In this document: positions 48,378 to 59,780 of the stretch, in pieces | Numbering within the stretch: the stretch's first letter is position 1 | How the letters are laid out: each line of letters starts with the position of its first letter | From: Zanthoxylum bungeanum | Taxonomy: Eukaryota > Streptophyta > Magnoliopsida > Sapindales > Rutaceae | Reading direction: 5' to 3' | DNA: 64,000 nucleotides | Assembly (NCBI GenBank): GCA_019454045.1 | Contig: SKCR01026831.1 | Span: forward strand, 1-64,000 | Made by a program: the position numbers and the translations under genes | Notes under the pieces: model-generated | What the model was told of the DNA's origin: nothing | What the model saw: only the letters and a program-made list of their open reading frames with translations | Database searches by the model: none

Positions 48378-49744
48378 ATTTGTCCCATACTCTCTAAGTC
48401 AATGAGTCATTGGGTTGGAGAGTACTCGTTGGTCGTGTCGTATGAAATAAAATAGGTAAGGCTACTTGCCGTGGATAAAGATCTAAGTACAGCCTTTGAT
48501 TTTGACACGTGTTGTAGTAATGTCTTCGTTTTGTGGACTAGAACGTGATTGAATGTCTTCAATATCATCAGAAAAAAAAATATTGTAAAAGTCTTGAATT
48601 TGACTCGACATGAGCAAGGGGGATATACCCAGTTGACGAAATTAGATGTTGATCCCGGATATACTCCATACGACTGGCCAAATGACCAATGAAGCCTTCA
48701 TGTCATTTGGACCGGATGGAGGCCAGGCCTCAAAATTGAATCTACATGAGTCGTGGGGAGTGTTCCCATCGAGGGAACAAGTTAATGGCCTGGAAGTCAT
48801 CCACTCGACTGGTCCCAAATGGGAACCTAATCGAGCCTATATATCGTCTGGACCGTCTGGACCAGATGAAGGTCCAGGTCTTGAATCTTGATTCAATCAT
48901 GAGCCAATTGGGGAAGGTTCATGTCGACTAGACCTGATGAAGGTCAGGAGATCATCCACTTGACCTGTACCGAATTGGAACTTAGCCGAGCCTACAAGTC
49001 GTCTGGACCAGATGAAGGTTCAGGTCTTGTACTTGACTTGATCATGAGCCAATTTGGGAATGTTCCCATCGACTGGACCCGATGAGGGCCATGAGATCTT
49101 CCACTCGATTGGTACCGAATAAGAACCTACTCGAACCTACATGTCGTCTAGACCAGATGAAGGTCCAGGTCTTGTACTTGACTCGATCATGAGCCAATTG
49201 GGGAATGTTCCCGTCGACTGGACCCGATGAGGGCTAGAATATCATCCACTCTATTGGTACCGAATTGGAACCTACTTATGTCATTTGGATATGGGGATCT
49301 TTGTGATAGTATTGCAGGGGTTCTCAGCCGACAGTGTTCCTATTGAGCTTCAAGTTGGTTCTTACTTACCTTGATTTCCTAAATCTCAATAAATATGGTG
49401 TTAATATTGATGCCTTTTTGGCGAGAAAATGAGTCGCCAAAATGAGGAAGGTAAAAAGATCATTGAGGGGGTTCATTTGCTTCATTTGTAAAATTCCTTC
49501 ACAAGTCGTAAGGTTGAAGCGATCTCCTCAAACTCAAGGTATTCTTCATATCCATCATCGTGTTCTTCAGTTCTTCAAGTTGTTCATAGGGTAGATTCAA
49601 CTTGTTCTTGGCTAGAATATGAGCTTTGATCTTTAAATAGTTTGGGGATTTTTGGGATTGTGTTTGCGTCAAATTTGGGTTTGATCTTCTGTCGTATTGG
49701 TTTTAGGATGATTCGTTGTTTGTAGAGTGAATTGATATACACTG
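48378..49744. other. Element Y interior with 146-bp tandem array
   Basis: No polymerase-like sequence. Between 48646 and 49275 four units of about 146 bp repeat (ACC.GATGAAGGTCCAGGTC starts at 48711, 48861, 49007 and 49152; spacings 150, 146, 145). Short frames here are repeat artefacts. Confidence 0.75.
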
Positions 49745-50120
49745 ATGGAGATGTATGTAGACTCGCCCTCACAGGTTATCTCCCCACATAGAATGTATGA
49801 TGGAGAAGGTTTTAGTGGTGAAGATATTCTGACTGTCGCGTTGATAGAACCCCTTTTAGATATCCCTAAGGACATGCCACCACTCCGAGTAATTCCAGTA
49901 GAGTCGGGTGGACAACCTAGTACAAGCGAGCTGACCAATATACTGACCAAAAGTCCACCTAGTCGATTAACCGAAAGGGCCATGAGGGAGATGAAGATAA
50001 ACTATTGTTTCCCCGAGTCGATCCAAATGAGATTGGCCTTGTCGAGTGAACATATAGATTATAAGGTTCCTGGGTGGATTGGATTCTATGAGCTCCCCTT
50101 TGTAGATGGGTTTAGGTTTC
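49745..50120 (+). pseudogene. Antisense accessory ORF of element Y (gypsy-type 'transposase' N-terminus), cut by Tat-3
   Basis: An uninterrupted 125-codon plus-strand frame from the ATG at 49745. It is opposite to the inferred direction of element Y and lies beside its 3' LTR. The first 70 residues are acidic and Pro-rich. The C-terminal part, MKINYCFPESIQMRLALSS then GWIGFYELPFVDGFRF, resembles the start of the plant 'putative gypsy-type transposon' domain (PF04195 type: a cysteine/proline helix, then GEVGFYE..F.AGLRFP). The frame ends exactly where the Tat-3 LTR begins, so the C-terminus is lost. Tat-lineage elements are known to carry such additional, sometimes antisense, ORFs between pol and the 3' LTR. 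The similarity is judged by eye. Confidence 0.55.
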
Positions 50121-50727
50121 TCTAGGTACTGCATTTTTGCATGTGAGTCCCTATGATGAGTCTCATTTGGAGGCACTACCTTTTTAGTCGAGGAAGTTGC
50201 AGGAAACGGTCGTCGGAAGGGAATCGATATTTCGTTAAATTTTACTCGCTTGTTTAGCTCCAAGCTCACTCGTTGGACCTCCGTTTTAAAGCACATTTAG
50301 CCTAAAAAACCCGCCAAACCATTTAACCTTGGCCCAAGCCCATCTCACCTAAGCCCAATCTAAAAAATAATTAAGACATTTAAAATACATGTCACAAATT
50401 GAAATTAAACTAAATCTAATTAAATAAAAACCAATTAAATTAAATCTAATACCAAAATTAAATTCCTAAATTAAATAAATTAAATTCCTTAAATAAATAT
50501 ATCCCTACCTAAATTAAACTAAATCAAATCGAAATTAAAATCAAATTTTAATAAATCACTCACCAATTTAATATATTACCCACCAAAAATATAAATATCC
50601 TTCCCTTAAATAAATATATCCCACCCAAATTACATGATTTTATCCCCTTAATAAATTGATGCATCCATATTTAATTGATTTGTTTCCTTTCAAAAACCAT
50701 GCACAAACCCTAAACCTAATAGATCAC

Positions 50728-50736
50728 TATAAAATA
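50728..50736 (+). promoter_or_regulatory. TATA box candidate of Tat-3 LTR
   Basis: TATAAAATA, followed by repeated CTCTC/ACAC-rich sequence. The 3' LTR counterpart near 57803 is altered. Confidence 0.45.
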
Positions 50737-52089
50737 AAGCATAACAAACCCTAATGGAAGAGGGGAAATACACTGCCACATCAAAAAAAAAAACAAAGAC
50801 AAAAAATAAACAAAAACCAAGACATTCCTCCTCTCCTCTCTTCCATTTCTCTTAGACTCTCACGGTAATACACTCACAAAAAAAAACCCTAGACACTCAA
50901 TCTCTCTCGTTCTTCCTTGGCTCCACATAGAAAATAAAAACCAAGACATTCCTCCTCTCAACTCTCTCACTCACACGCATATCACACATTACTGCACCTC
51001 ACATAAACTGCCACACCAGCCCATAAGCGCACCTAAAGTCCATTCAACGCCATAAACACAGCAACATCAAAGCCCTAGAGCCACAAAGCAACTAACCCCC
51101 CTCAGCCCATGGCCCATCCAGCACGTTGCCCTACTCCACACGATCAGCCTGCCACACTCACCACCTCAACACGCATAAATCAGCCTTCCCTTCACCGCAC
51201 AACCCACGCTCACCTTGCCCACTGCTCACGTTAATTCCACTAGCCACATACCCCACGCATCATCTGCCCATTCAATCAACCACATGTCCCTCAAATCAGC
51301 CTCACGCCACACGTAGCAATAGCCTTCAAACAATCACGCCCTAAGCCACAAATGCACGAACACAGCCAGTAAACTACTAGAATCACCGAGAAAGACAGCC
51401 ACAAAACTGCCTCCATAACCAGTCTCTGAACAGCCATAAACCGTACCTCTTAACCCCATAAACCAGTGAATAAATCACCCCAAAACAGTGAGTAAACCGA
51501 GAGTAAACCAGTCCCTGGAACAGCCCTTGATCTGCACCCTAAAACATCCAAAACTGCACCCGAAACAGTCCCTAATACAGCAGCAAAATAGAGTCAAAAC
51601 AGTAGCTTGAGCAGCGAAACAGCGAAGAAAGACGTAGACTAGTGAACCAGAAAAGTTGCGGAGCGATAGCCCTTCTGATGGACTCGTAACGCACTTCCGA
51701 AAGTCGACATAAAAGGTTAGACCTGAGGGCACTTTTCACATCCATTTTTATTCATATTTTTATTGTTTATTGAATATTATTCGCATGATTATTGTGGAGT
51801 GATGCATGTTGTGGCCCTTGAATAGATAAAAAATGCATGTATTGTAAAATGATGTATGTTGTGGCCCTTGAATAAAAATGAAAAATGTGTCGCCTCTCGT
51901 GGTATATAGGATGGAAACCCGGACATAAATTTCATAGCCGATTCCCAATGGATGGTAGTATGATCTGTACTCGGGATACAACTCCACGTACCACTTGAGT
52001 AAACGTCACATATTTCGTTTTATGTTGTTTTGATTTGTTTATTATTCGCTACTTGATTTCCACATGTTATTTGTTTATGTAATGATGTG

Positions 52090-52870
52090 CTCGAGAGCAT
52101 GGGCTTTGTAAGTAGGATTAAAGGTCCCCTATTTTGAGGGGTTAAAATCTTTTACCACGATGCTTTACCGCGCCGATTGATGTATATTCGGTTGAATGTA
52201 AGATGTGTTCAATCGGGTATACGAAGTCCGATATTATTGTCTTTATCTTTTATATGCATTATATGATCGAGCGCATGGGTTTAGTAAGTTGGATTAAAGG
52301 TTCCCTATTTTGAGGGGTTAAAACCCTTTACCACGATGCTTTACCGCGCCGATTGATGTATATTCGGTTGAATGTAAGATGTGTTCAATCGGGTATACGA
52401 AGTCCGATATCATTGTCTTATCTTTTATATGCATTATGTGATCGAGCGCATGGGTTTAGTAAGTTGGATTAAAGGTTCCCTATTTTGAGGGGTTAAAACC
52501 CTTTACCACGATGCTTTACCGCGCCGATTGATGTATATTCGGTTGAATGTAAGATGTGTTCAATCGGGTATACGAAGCCGATATTATTGTCTTTATTTTT
52601 TTATATGCATTATGTGATCGAGCGCATGGGCTTAGTAAGTTGGATTAAAGGTCCCCTATTCTGAGGGGTTAAAATCCTTTACCACAATGCTTTGCCGCGC
52701 CGATTGATGTATATTTGGTTGAATGTAAGATGTGTTCAATCGGGTATACGAAGTCCGATATTGTTGTCTTCATCTTTGTACGCATTGTAATGAAAAGCGC
52801 ATGGGCTTATTGTGTTGGACTAAAAGGTTCTCCATTTGGGGGAAGAAAAGCCTAAAAGGCTACCTTTACC
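52090..52870 (+). repeat. 176-bp tandem array in Tat-3 LTR
   Basis: About 4.5 units beginning near GAGCGCATGGG (52271, 52447, 52622 and 52798), each with GGATTAAAGGTTCCC, ACCACGATGCTTTACCGCGCC and GGTTGAATGTAAGATG. Homologous in reverse to 16480-17290 of Tat-2, absent from Tat-1. Confidence 0.88.
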
Positions 52871-53746
52871 ACGATATTTACCGCATCTTTCATCTATTAA
52901 TTGTGTCTTCTATCCTTGTCTTGGCTCGATCTATTATCATTCCTGTACCCATATCATGATAGCATTTGGACATTATTTCTCGTGGTATATAGGATGGAAA
53001 CCCGGACATAAATTTAATAGCCGATTCCGAATGGACGGTAGTATGATCTATACTCATGATACAATTCCACGTACCCATTGGAAAAAGGCCCACATGTGTG
53101 TTCGTGTCAATTCTAGATATCTTTTCTACATCACATCACGACATGTCTATTTGAGCTATAGTTGTCTCTTTTTACCTTATGCATTTGCATTACCTCTTTA
53201 TTTATCTATTTCCATCATGCGCTTAATTTTCTTTCCTTAATATGCATGCTTGTATGAATGTTATTTTTTTGCGCTTCTGTGTCTACCAATATGAAATTGT
53301 ATGCTTTTCGTATGTCAATTTATCTTTATGCATGAATTCGGACATAGATTATATGCAAGTAGGTTGTATGCAAATTTGGACATAGATTAGCAAATAGGTT
53401 GTATGCAAATATGAAAATGTGTTATATGTAAACTTAGATATGAGCTTTGTACCTATGCAAGCAAACTTATGAGTAAATTATCCTTGGAAATATGTTGCTT
53501 AGGCTTGGTAAGATTATTGCACAAATCATTTTATTACAAGTGGCATAAGTAAGGGACCATTCCGAACCCAACGGTTTGAGGTCTTCCATTGTGAGGGGTG
53601 AGTGCGGCCTCAAATCTTTGTCCCGGTTCACACCGGGTGGCGACTCCATTATTCTCCGGTTTAGTCCCCCGCGGGTTACTCCGTACTCCCAACCGGGCCG
53701 CGAGCCCGGAACAGCATGGGTCGCCCAGTTTCTATGTCCCACAGTC

Positions 53747-53763
53747 TGGCGACTCCACTGGGG
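53747..53763 (+). promoter_or_regulatory. Tat-3 primer-binding site
   Basis: TGGCGACTCCACTGGGG, three bases after the LTR; same as Tat-1 and Tat-2. Confidence 0.85.
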
Positions 53764-54940
53764 ATAGAGAATCGGCCCCGAAATAATGTCTTGTAATATT
53801 ATGATTTGTGCTTTAATTAACCGTGTCTACTGTGGGTTAAAATGGGTTTAATCAAAGTCATTTTTTAATGTTGGGTAATGGTTTGGTGTCTCCTTCATTC
53901 ACTACCTTTCTATAAGGAAAAGTTGTGAAGGCACCTAGATAATCATTTACTTGTAGCCTATTGTGATGGACTAATTTGGAGGACCCGTTGTTTATTCCTG
54001 TCACCAAGCGATAAGAGCCTAAGAGGCTAGGGTACTTAAGAGAGCCTCGCTCCACCCTCCCTCTGGGGAATCTACAACGGGAAATCCATCTGACAGTCAG
54101 TCACACACCATAACTCGTGGGCACGTACTGTAAGGTATAAAAAATGTGCGCTCACTTGGTCGCTCGAACCCTTGAGTGGGGAGACCTAGTTGTGGGCAAT
54201 CCTTCGCCAGCGAGAGTCTTTGTCTACACTCCCACAGACCCGCACGTAGACCGGGATTGTATGCATATAGTAACTATTTCCTTGTGCTTATGGACCATCC
54301 TCATTTGGATGGAGTTGGACTTATTGTCAGAAATGCGAACTTGTTGGGCCATTTAAACTGGGACAAGTTCGTATCCTATGACAATTTGGCCAAAAGTTTC
54401 TGAAATGTTGATGGGTCACTCTATAGAAATTATCTTTGTATGCTTGTGTTTGGGAACATTGTCGTTTGGAACCATTCGGACCTTTTGTCATGAAGTATTG
54501 GCTTGTTGGGCCATTTAATCTGGGACAAGAACGTATCTTATGATGTTTGGGCCAAAAGCTTCTAAAACGCCAATGGGCCATTATATGTTTGTGTTTAGGA
54601 ACATTATCATTTGGATACGGTTGGACTTCTTGCCATGAGATGTGAACTTGTTGGGCCATTTAAACTGGGACGAGTTCACTCCTGTGACAGTTAGCCCAAA
54701 AGCTTCTAAAATGTTGATGGGCCGATTCGTGTGAAAATTTTAATGAGTTGATATATTTCTTGTATCGCATGCATCTCATGCATCACATGCACCTCATGCA
54801 TACATGCACCATGTTAATCCCCTTTTGTCTTGAAAGCCATCATAGATACCCGTTGGTTAGGGAAGAGGGCAGACTTGTCAAAAGACCGAGCAGCCACCAA
54901 GAGTACCGGCAGAAGACCTAGCCCAACGGAATAGAAAATT
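53764..54940 (+). other. Tat-3 5' leader
   Basis: Non-coding. Homologous in reverse to 11000-12002 and 14330-15404. It contains about three copies of a 120-170 bp subrepeat with TTGTTGGGCCATTTAAACTGGGAC (at about 54345, 54500 and 54648). Confidence 0.7.
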
Positions 54941-54944
54941 CATT

Positions 54945-55620
54945 CATGCATGCATGCATACACGTAACATATTTGCATCTTTTTTTGTGTTTGTTCTGTT
55001 TTGTAATAACAGGTTTCAAAGGAGAAAAAGAGAAAGCGTCAAAGGCAAGCTAACCAGAAGCAGCAACAATATAATGTCAGCAGTTTTCAGGAATGAATCA
55101 CAGGGGCGAGGCCCATATCAGTATCAGTCTGGGGGCGAGGCCCATATTAGTATCAGTATGGGGCGAGGCCCACATCAATATCAGTTTAGGAATGAGTCCC
55201 AGGGCCGAGGCCCACATCAGCATCAGTTTGGGGATGAGTCCCAAGGCCGAGGCCTACATCAGTATCAGTTTGGGGATGAGTCCCAGGGCCGAGGCCCACA
55301 TCCGTATCAGTTTGGGGATGAGTCCCGAGGGTCGAGGCCCACATCAATATCAGCTGAGGGCGAGGCCTATATCAGTATCAGTTTGGTGCGAGGCCCATAT
55401 CAGTATCAGTTGAGGGGCGAGGCCCATATCAGTATCAGTTGAGGGGCGAGGCCCACATCAGTATCAGCTGGGGGTGAGGCCCATATCAGTATCAGTTGGG
55501 GGCGAGGCCCATATCAATATCAGTTTGGGGGCGAGGCCCATATCAGTGTCAGTTTGGGGGCGAGACCCACATCGGTGTCGGTTTAGGGGGCGAAGCCCAC
55601 ATCAGCATCATGCATCCATA
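54945..55620 (+). repeat. Tat-3 repeat ORF region with 28-bp minisatellite
   Basis: Begins with ATGCATGCATGCATACACG, a T-rich tract and TAATAACAGG, then a basic stretch. From 55090 on there are about 17 copies of the 28-29 bp unit GGGCGAGGCCCATATCAGTATCAGTTT and variants with an inserted GATGAGTCCCA segment. A frame of 162 codons (54954-55442) and an overlapping 106-codon frame run through it, giving GRGPYQYQ- and GEAHISIS-type repeats as in Tat-1. Whether any protein is made is unknown. Confidence 0.75.
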
Positions 55621-55915
55621 CATACATGCATACATATCATATACATATAATTTTTATTTTGTATTCGCAGGACTGTAGCGGCAAAGACCACCTCATCAAG
55701 TAATGGCTAAAAAATGAGCCACATTCTCGAACAACACGGTTCAGAAATGGACCGCTACCATAACAGAGGCCGAAAATGGCGCTCCAAAATGGAGCACAAA
55801 CAACAGATGCCGAAAATGGCGCTCCAAAATGGAGCACACTCATGCATGCATACATACACGTAACATATTTTGGCATTCGTTTTGTGTTTGTTTTGTATTC
55901 GCAGGTTTTGAAGAA
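55615..55915 (+). other. Repeated ATGCATGC plus splice-acceptor-like modules
   Basis: Two further copies of the module seen at 54945. The first, at about 55605-55672, has CATGCATCCATACATACATG then TTTTGTATTCGCAGG. The second, at about 55840-55905, has CATGCATGCATACATACACG then TGTTTTGTATTCGCAGG. Each ends in a pyrimidine-rich tract plus CAG and is followed in two cases by AAGAAGAAAAAGA. Confidence 0.65.
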
Positions 55916-56079
55916 GAAAAAGAAAGCGGCAAAGAACAAGCTAATCAGAAACGGTGAAAAGCACAGTATCGAATTCGGGTAATAATCCCAGGGTTGAGGC
56001 CCATTTGAGTTTGAGTTTTGAGTATGGCACTCTAGGGGCGAGGCCACATTAGCATCAACATCAGTTTCAGGAACAAAGC

Positions 56080-57065
56080 CCACAGTGAGCTCAATTCGGG
56101 AATAAAGCCCACATTCAGTACAATTCAAGAACAAAGCCCACAGTCAGCTCAGATCAGGGGAATAAAGCCCTACCTTGACATAGTTCGGGAACAAAGCCTT
56201 TGGGAATAAAGCCCTATCTTGACACAGTTCGGGAATACAGCCCATGAGAATAAAGCTCTCTCTCAATACAGTTCGGGAATAAAGCTCACATTCAACAAAG
56301 TTCCGGAACAAGGCCCAGGGGAATAAAGCACTACCTTAACATAGTTCGGGAACAAAGCCTAGGGGAATAAAGCCCTATCTTGACACAGTTCGGGAATACA
56401 GCCAATGAGAATAAAGCTTTCTCTCAGTACAGTTTGGGAATACAGCCCAGAGGAATAAAGCCATCTCTCAACACATTTCGAGAATACAGCCCAGAGGAAT
56501 AAAGCTCTCTCTCAGCACAGTTCGGGAATACAGCCTATAGGAATAAAGCCATCTCTCAGCGCAGTTCGGGAATACAGCCCAGGAGAATAAAGCTCTCTCT
56601 TAACGCAGTTCGGGAATACAGTACAGGAGAATAAAGCTCTCTCTCAGTACAGTTCGGGAATACAGCCCAGGGGAATAAAGCCATCTCTCAACACAGTTTG
56701 GAAAAAAGCCTAGAGGAATAAAACCCACCTTCAATACAGCTCGGGAACAAGGCCCAAGGGGAATAAAGCTCTATCTTTACACGGTTCAGGAGTAAAGCCT
56801 AAAGGAATAAAGGCCACTTTCAAAGCAGTTCGGGAACAAGGCCCAGGGGAATAAAGCTCTATCTTAACACCGTTCGGGAACAAGGCCCAAGGGAATAAAG
56901 CTCTATCTTAACATAGCTCGGGAATAAGGCCCAGGGGAATAAAGCCATATCTCTACACAGTTCGGGAACATAGCCTAGAGGAATAAAGCCCACTTGCAAA
57001 ACAGCTCGGGAATAAAGCCCAGGAGAATAAAGCTCTCTCTCAACACAGTTCGGGAATAAAGCCCA
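56080..57065 (+). repeat. 44-bp tandem array of Tat-3
   Basis: About 22 units of AGTTCGGGAATACAGCCCAG then GGGAATAAAGCTCTCTCTCA, with starts at 56521, 56565 and 56609 giving a strict 44-bp period. A minus-strand frame at 56859-57209 is open only because of the repeat. It ends 120 bp before the polypurine tract. Confidence 0.9.
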
Positions 57066-57186
57066 AAGGTCAAAGCATATCAGGATAACAAGTAAGTTAA
57101 GCAACAGCTGGCGAGCCAGGTAAGTAGAAATGCATTGCATAACTTTGATAGGATTGTTCAAAGTCACACACTGCACAAGTCCCATC

Positions 57187-57200
57187 AAAGTGGGGGCGAC
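57187..57200 (+). promoter_or_regulatory. Tat-3 polypurine tract
   Basis: AAAGTGGGGGCGAC directly before the 3' LTR, as in Tat-1. Confidence 0.88.
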
Positions 57201-58408
57201 TGTAGGCACTGCATTTTTGCATGTGAGTCCCTATGATGAGTCTCATTTGGAGGCACTACCTTTTAAGTCGAGGAAGTTGCGGGAAACGGTCTTTGGAAGG
57301 GAATCGATATTTCGTTAAATTTTACTCGCTTGTTTAGCTCCAAGCTCACTCGTTGGACCTCCGTTTTAAAGCACCTTTAGCCTAAAAAACCCGCAAACCA
57401 TTTAACCTTGGCCCAAGCCCATCTCACCCAAGCCCAATCTAAAAAATAATTAAAACATTTAAAATACATGTCACAAATTGAAATTAAACTAAATCTAATT
57501 AAATAAAAACCAATTAAATTAAATCTAATAACAAAATTAAATTCCTAAATTAAATAAATTAAATTCCTTAAATAAATATATCTCTACCTAAATTAAACTA
57601 AATCAAATCCAAATTAAAATCAATTTTAATAAATCACTCACCAATTAAATATATTACCCACCAAAAATATAAATATCCTTCCCTTAAATAAATATATCCC
57701 ACCCAAATTACATGATTTTATCCCCTTAATAAATTGATGCATCCATATTTAATTGATTTGTTTCCTTTCAAAAACCATGCACAAACCCTAAACTAATATA
57801 TCACTATTAAAATAAAACATAACAAACCCTAATGGAAGAGGGGAAATACACGGCCACATCAAAAAAATAAACAAACATAAAAAATAAACAAAAACCAAGA
57901 CATTCCTCCTCTCCGCTCTTCCATCTCTCTTAGAACGGTAATACACTCACAAAAAAAAAACCCTAGACACTCAATCTCTCTCGTTCTTCCTTGGCTCCAC
58001 ATAGAAAACAAAAACCAAGACATTCCTCCTCTCAACTCTCTCACTCACACGCATATCACACATTACTGCACCTCACATAAACTGCCACACCAGCCCATAA
58101 GCGCACCTTCAGACCATTCAACGCCATAAACACAGCAACGTCAAAGCCCTAGAGCACGAAGCAACTAACCCCCCTCAACCCTTGGCCCATCCAGCACGTT
58201 GCCCTACTCCACACGATCAGCCTGCCACACTCACCGCCTCAACACGCACAATTCAGCCTTCCCTTCACTACACAACCCAAGCTCACCTTGCCCACTGCTC
58301 ACGTTAATTCCTCTTGCCACATACCCCACGCATCATCTGCCCATTCAATAAACCACATGTCCCTCAAATCAGCCTCATGCCACACGTAGCAACAGCCTTC
58401 AAATGGTT
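57201..58408 (+). repeat. Tat-3 3' LTR, truncated (1208 bp)
   Basis: Begins TGTAGGCACTGCATTTTTGC and aligns with 50121-51330. It stops at a junction with copia LTR sequence, marked by a 19-bp direct duplication. Confidence 0.88.
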
Positions 58409-58427
58409 GCAACAGCCTTCAAATGGT

Positions 58428-59780
58428 CACAAACACTCCCGGGCTCGGGTTCGCTAATTTTGAATTAACGAACTTCCGTCGTGACGTAATTAAATCGAAT
58501 TTAATTAAATAATTATGCCTAACAAAATTACTATTCACGTCGCTAACGAATTAATTCTAAATTAACTCATTAGCCCGAATTAAAATCTAATTTTAATTCA
58601 ACGTCGAAATCTAATTCCGAATAATATATCAAATATATTATTTTAATAATTAATTCCAAATTAATCTTTCTCTCTCTTAAAATAGTACTTTATCCAAGAT
58701 AAAGTATCTCCGCAATTAATCCCAGATTAATTAAGCTCGAATCATATGTCGTTGGTGAATCTTCGGGAAGCGACCCAAGAGATCCCTGGATATGTTGGCA
58801 GTAAATACGGTCGTCGGACTATCCGAACACGTACGTACCTCGTACTACATTTTTACCGATTTACGAGACAAGGTTGGCTTCTAGCAAAGCACCATGCCTA
58901 CCCAATTCTCCAGAAATATTCTTACTGGAATATACGATCTTTATCAGGTGTAGTATACCGTAGTATTATGTATTGCGATCCAGTATCGGATGTCACGTGC
59001 GAGGCCTGGGGCTGGAATAGTGTCTGTCCCGTACGAAGCACATATCGGATATCAAGCAACTAGTCTCTTTGAATCAGATAATCATGACCTTGTCATATTA
59101 TCCCAATGGTTGCAACACTATAGAGAACCAGTTCTGAATCCATGCGTGATCATCATCTCCATATGTCTGAAGTGATATTTCTGTCTTGACATCACATCCA
59201 ATACACTACGATTCTCAATAAACCCAGAAGAGGCGTACACAGAACCTGTTAAAGCCCTGGATGACCAAAACCAAAGTTTACCGATTGTCGCAAGTATTAG
59301 CGATGCAAGTCTCAGGTTAAGACCAAATACACCTACCCTGAAGCGGACTCCCATAGACACATATACATACTACCAATGGGATTCTGTGGGGTCTATCCAA
59401 AGCGAAGCTGTTTTCCGTACCATCGGTGAAACACAACCTCCTATCGCACTTGCATAAGTATCATATACTTAAATATATGAGAACTATATTGTTATGCCCT
59501 CACAACGCGCACAAGTGCAATACTAGTCTATTCCGCATTATCGATGTCCAATCTCGATAATACTACGACTAGGGATATTTAATGATTAAACCTTTATGGA
59601 TTGATACTGTCTGATATCATCTCAATCCGGAACTAATCATGTGGACTTTTACCATTTATATATGAAAGTAAATAAATTACAAAACGGTAAAAGGTAATTT
59701 CATTACTACATAGTTAATTTTGTACAAAAACACAATGTCTTTTACAAAACAGTGACGCTATGGGTCATAACTGTCCAACA
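58428..59780 (-). repeat. Copia-5 LTR fragment
   Basis: Homologous to the Copia-4 LTR from about 40225 to 41594. Its outer end (CTGTCCAACA at 59780) is intact and its other end is truncated at the Tat-3 junction. It inserted in the right LTR of element Y (AATCT at the site). The 105-codon frame at 58746-59063 is a shadow of LTR sequence. Confidence 0.85.

Larger units (their letters stand above)
50121..53743 (+). repeat. Tat-3 5' LTR (3623 bp)
   Basis: Starts TCTAGGTACTGCATTTTTGC (the usual TG mutated to TC) and ends TCCCACA before the primer-binding site. A candidate TATA, TATAAAATA, lies at 50728-50736. It contains a 176-bp tandem array (52090-52870) flanked by two copies of an approximately 110-bp block (51895-52005 and 52979-53090). 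Open frames in it are not genes. Confidence 0.85.
50121..58408 (+). mobile_element. Tat-3: plus-strand Tat-like element without gag-pol
   Basis: 5' LTR 50121-53743, primer-binding site 53747-53763, 3.4 kb interior of leader plus tandem arrays, polypurine tract 57187-57200 and a truncated 3' LTR 57201-58408. There is no gag, protease, RT or integrase. It inserted within the antisense ORF of element Y. The two LTRs align for their first 1.2 kb (50124 onward and 57204 onward) with small differences. Confidence 0.85.

Noticed and set aside
54954..55010. Signal peptide or transmembrane segment at the start of the Tat-3 repeat ORF
   Set aside because: The Phe/Val/Leu run corresponds to a T-rich splice-acceptor-like tract conserved as DNA in Tat-1; more likely non-coding.
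55637..56134. 165-codon minus-strand ORF with Phe-rich stretch
   Set aside because: Antisense to the Tat-3 repeated modules; the Phe run is translated pyrimidine tract.
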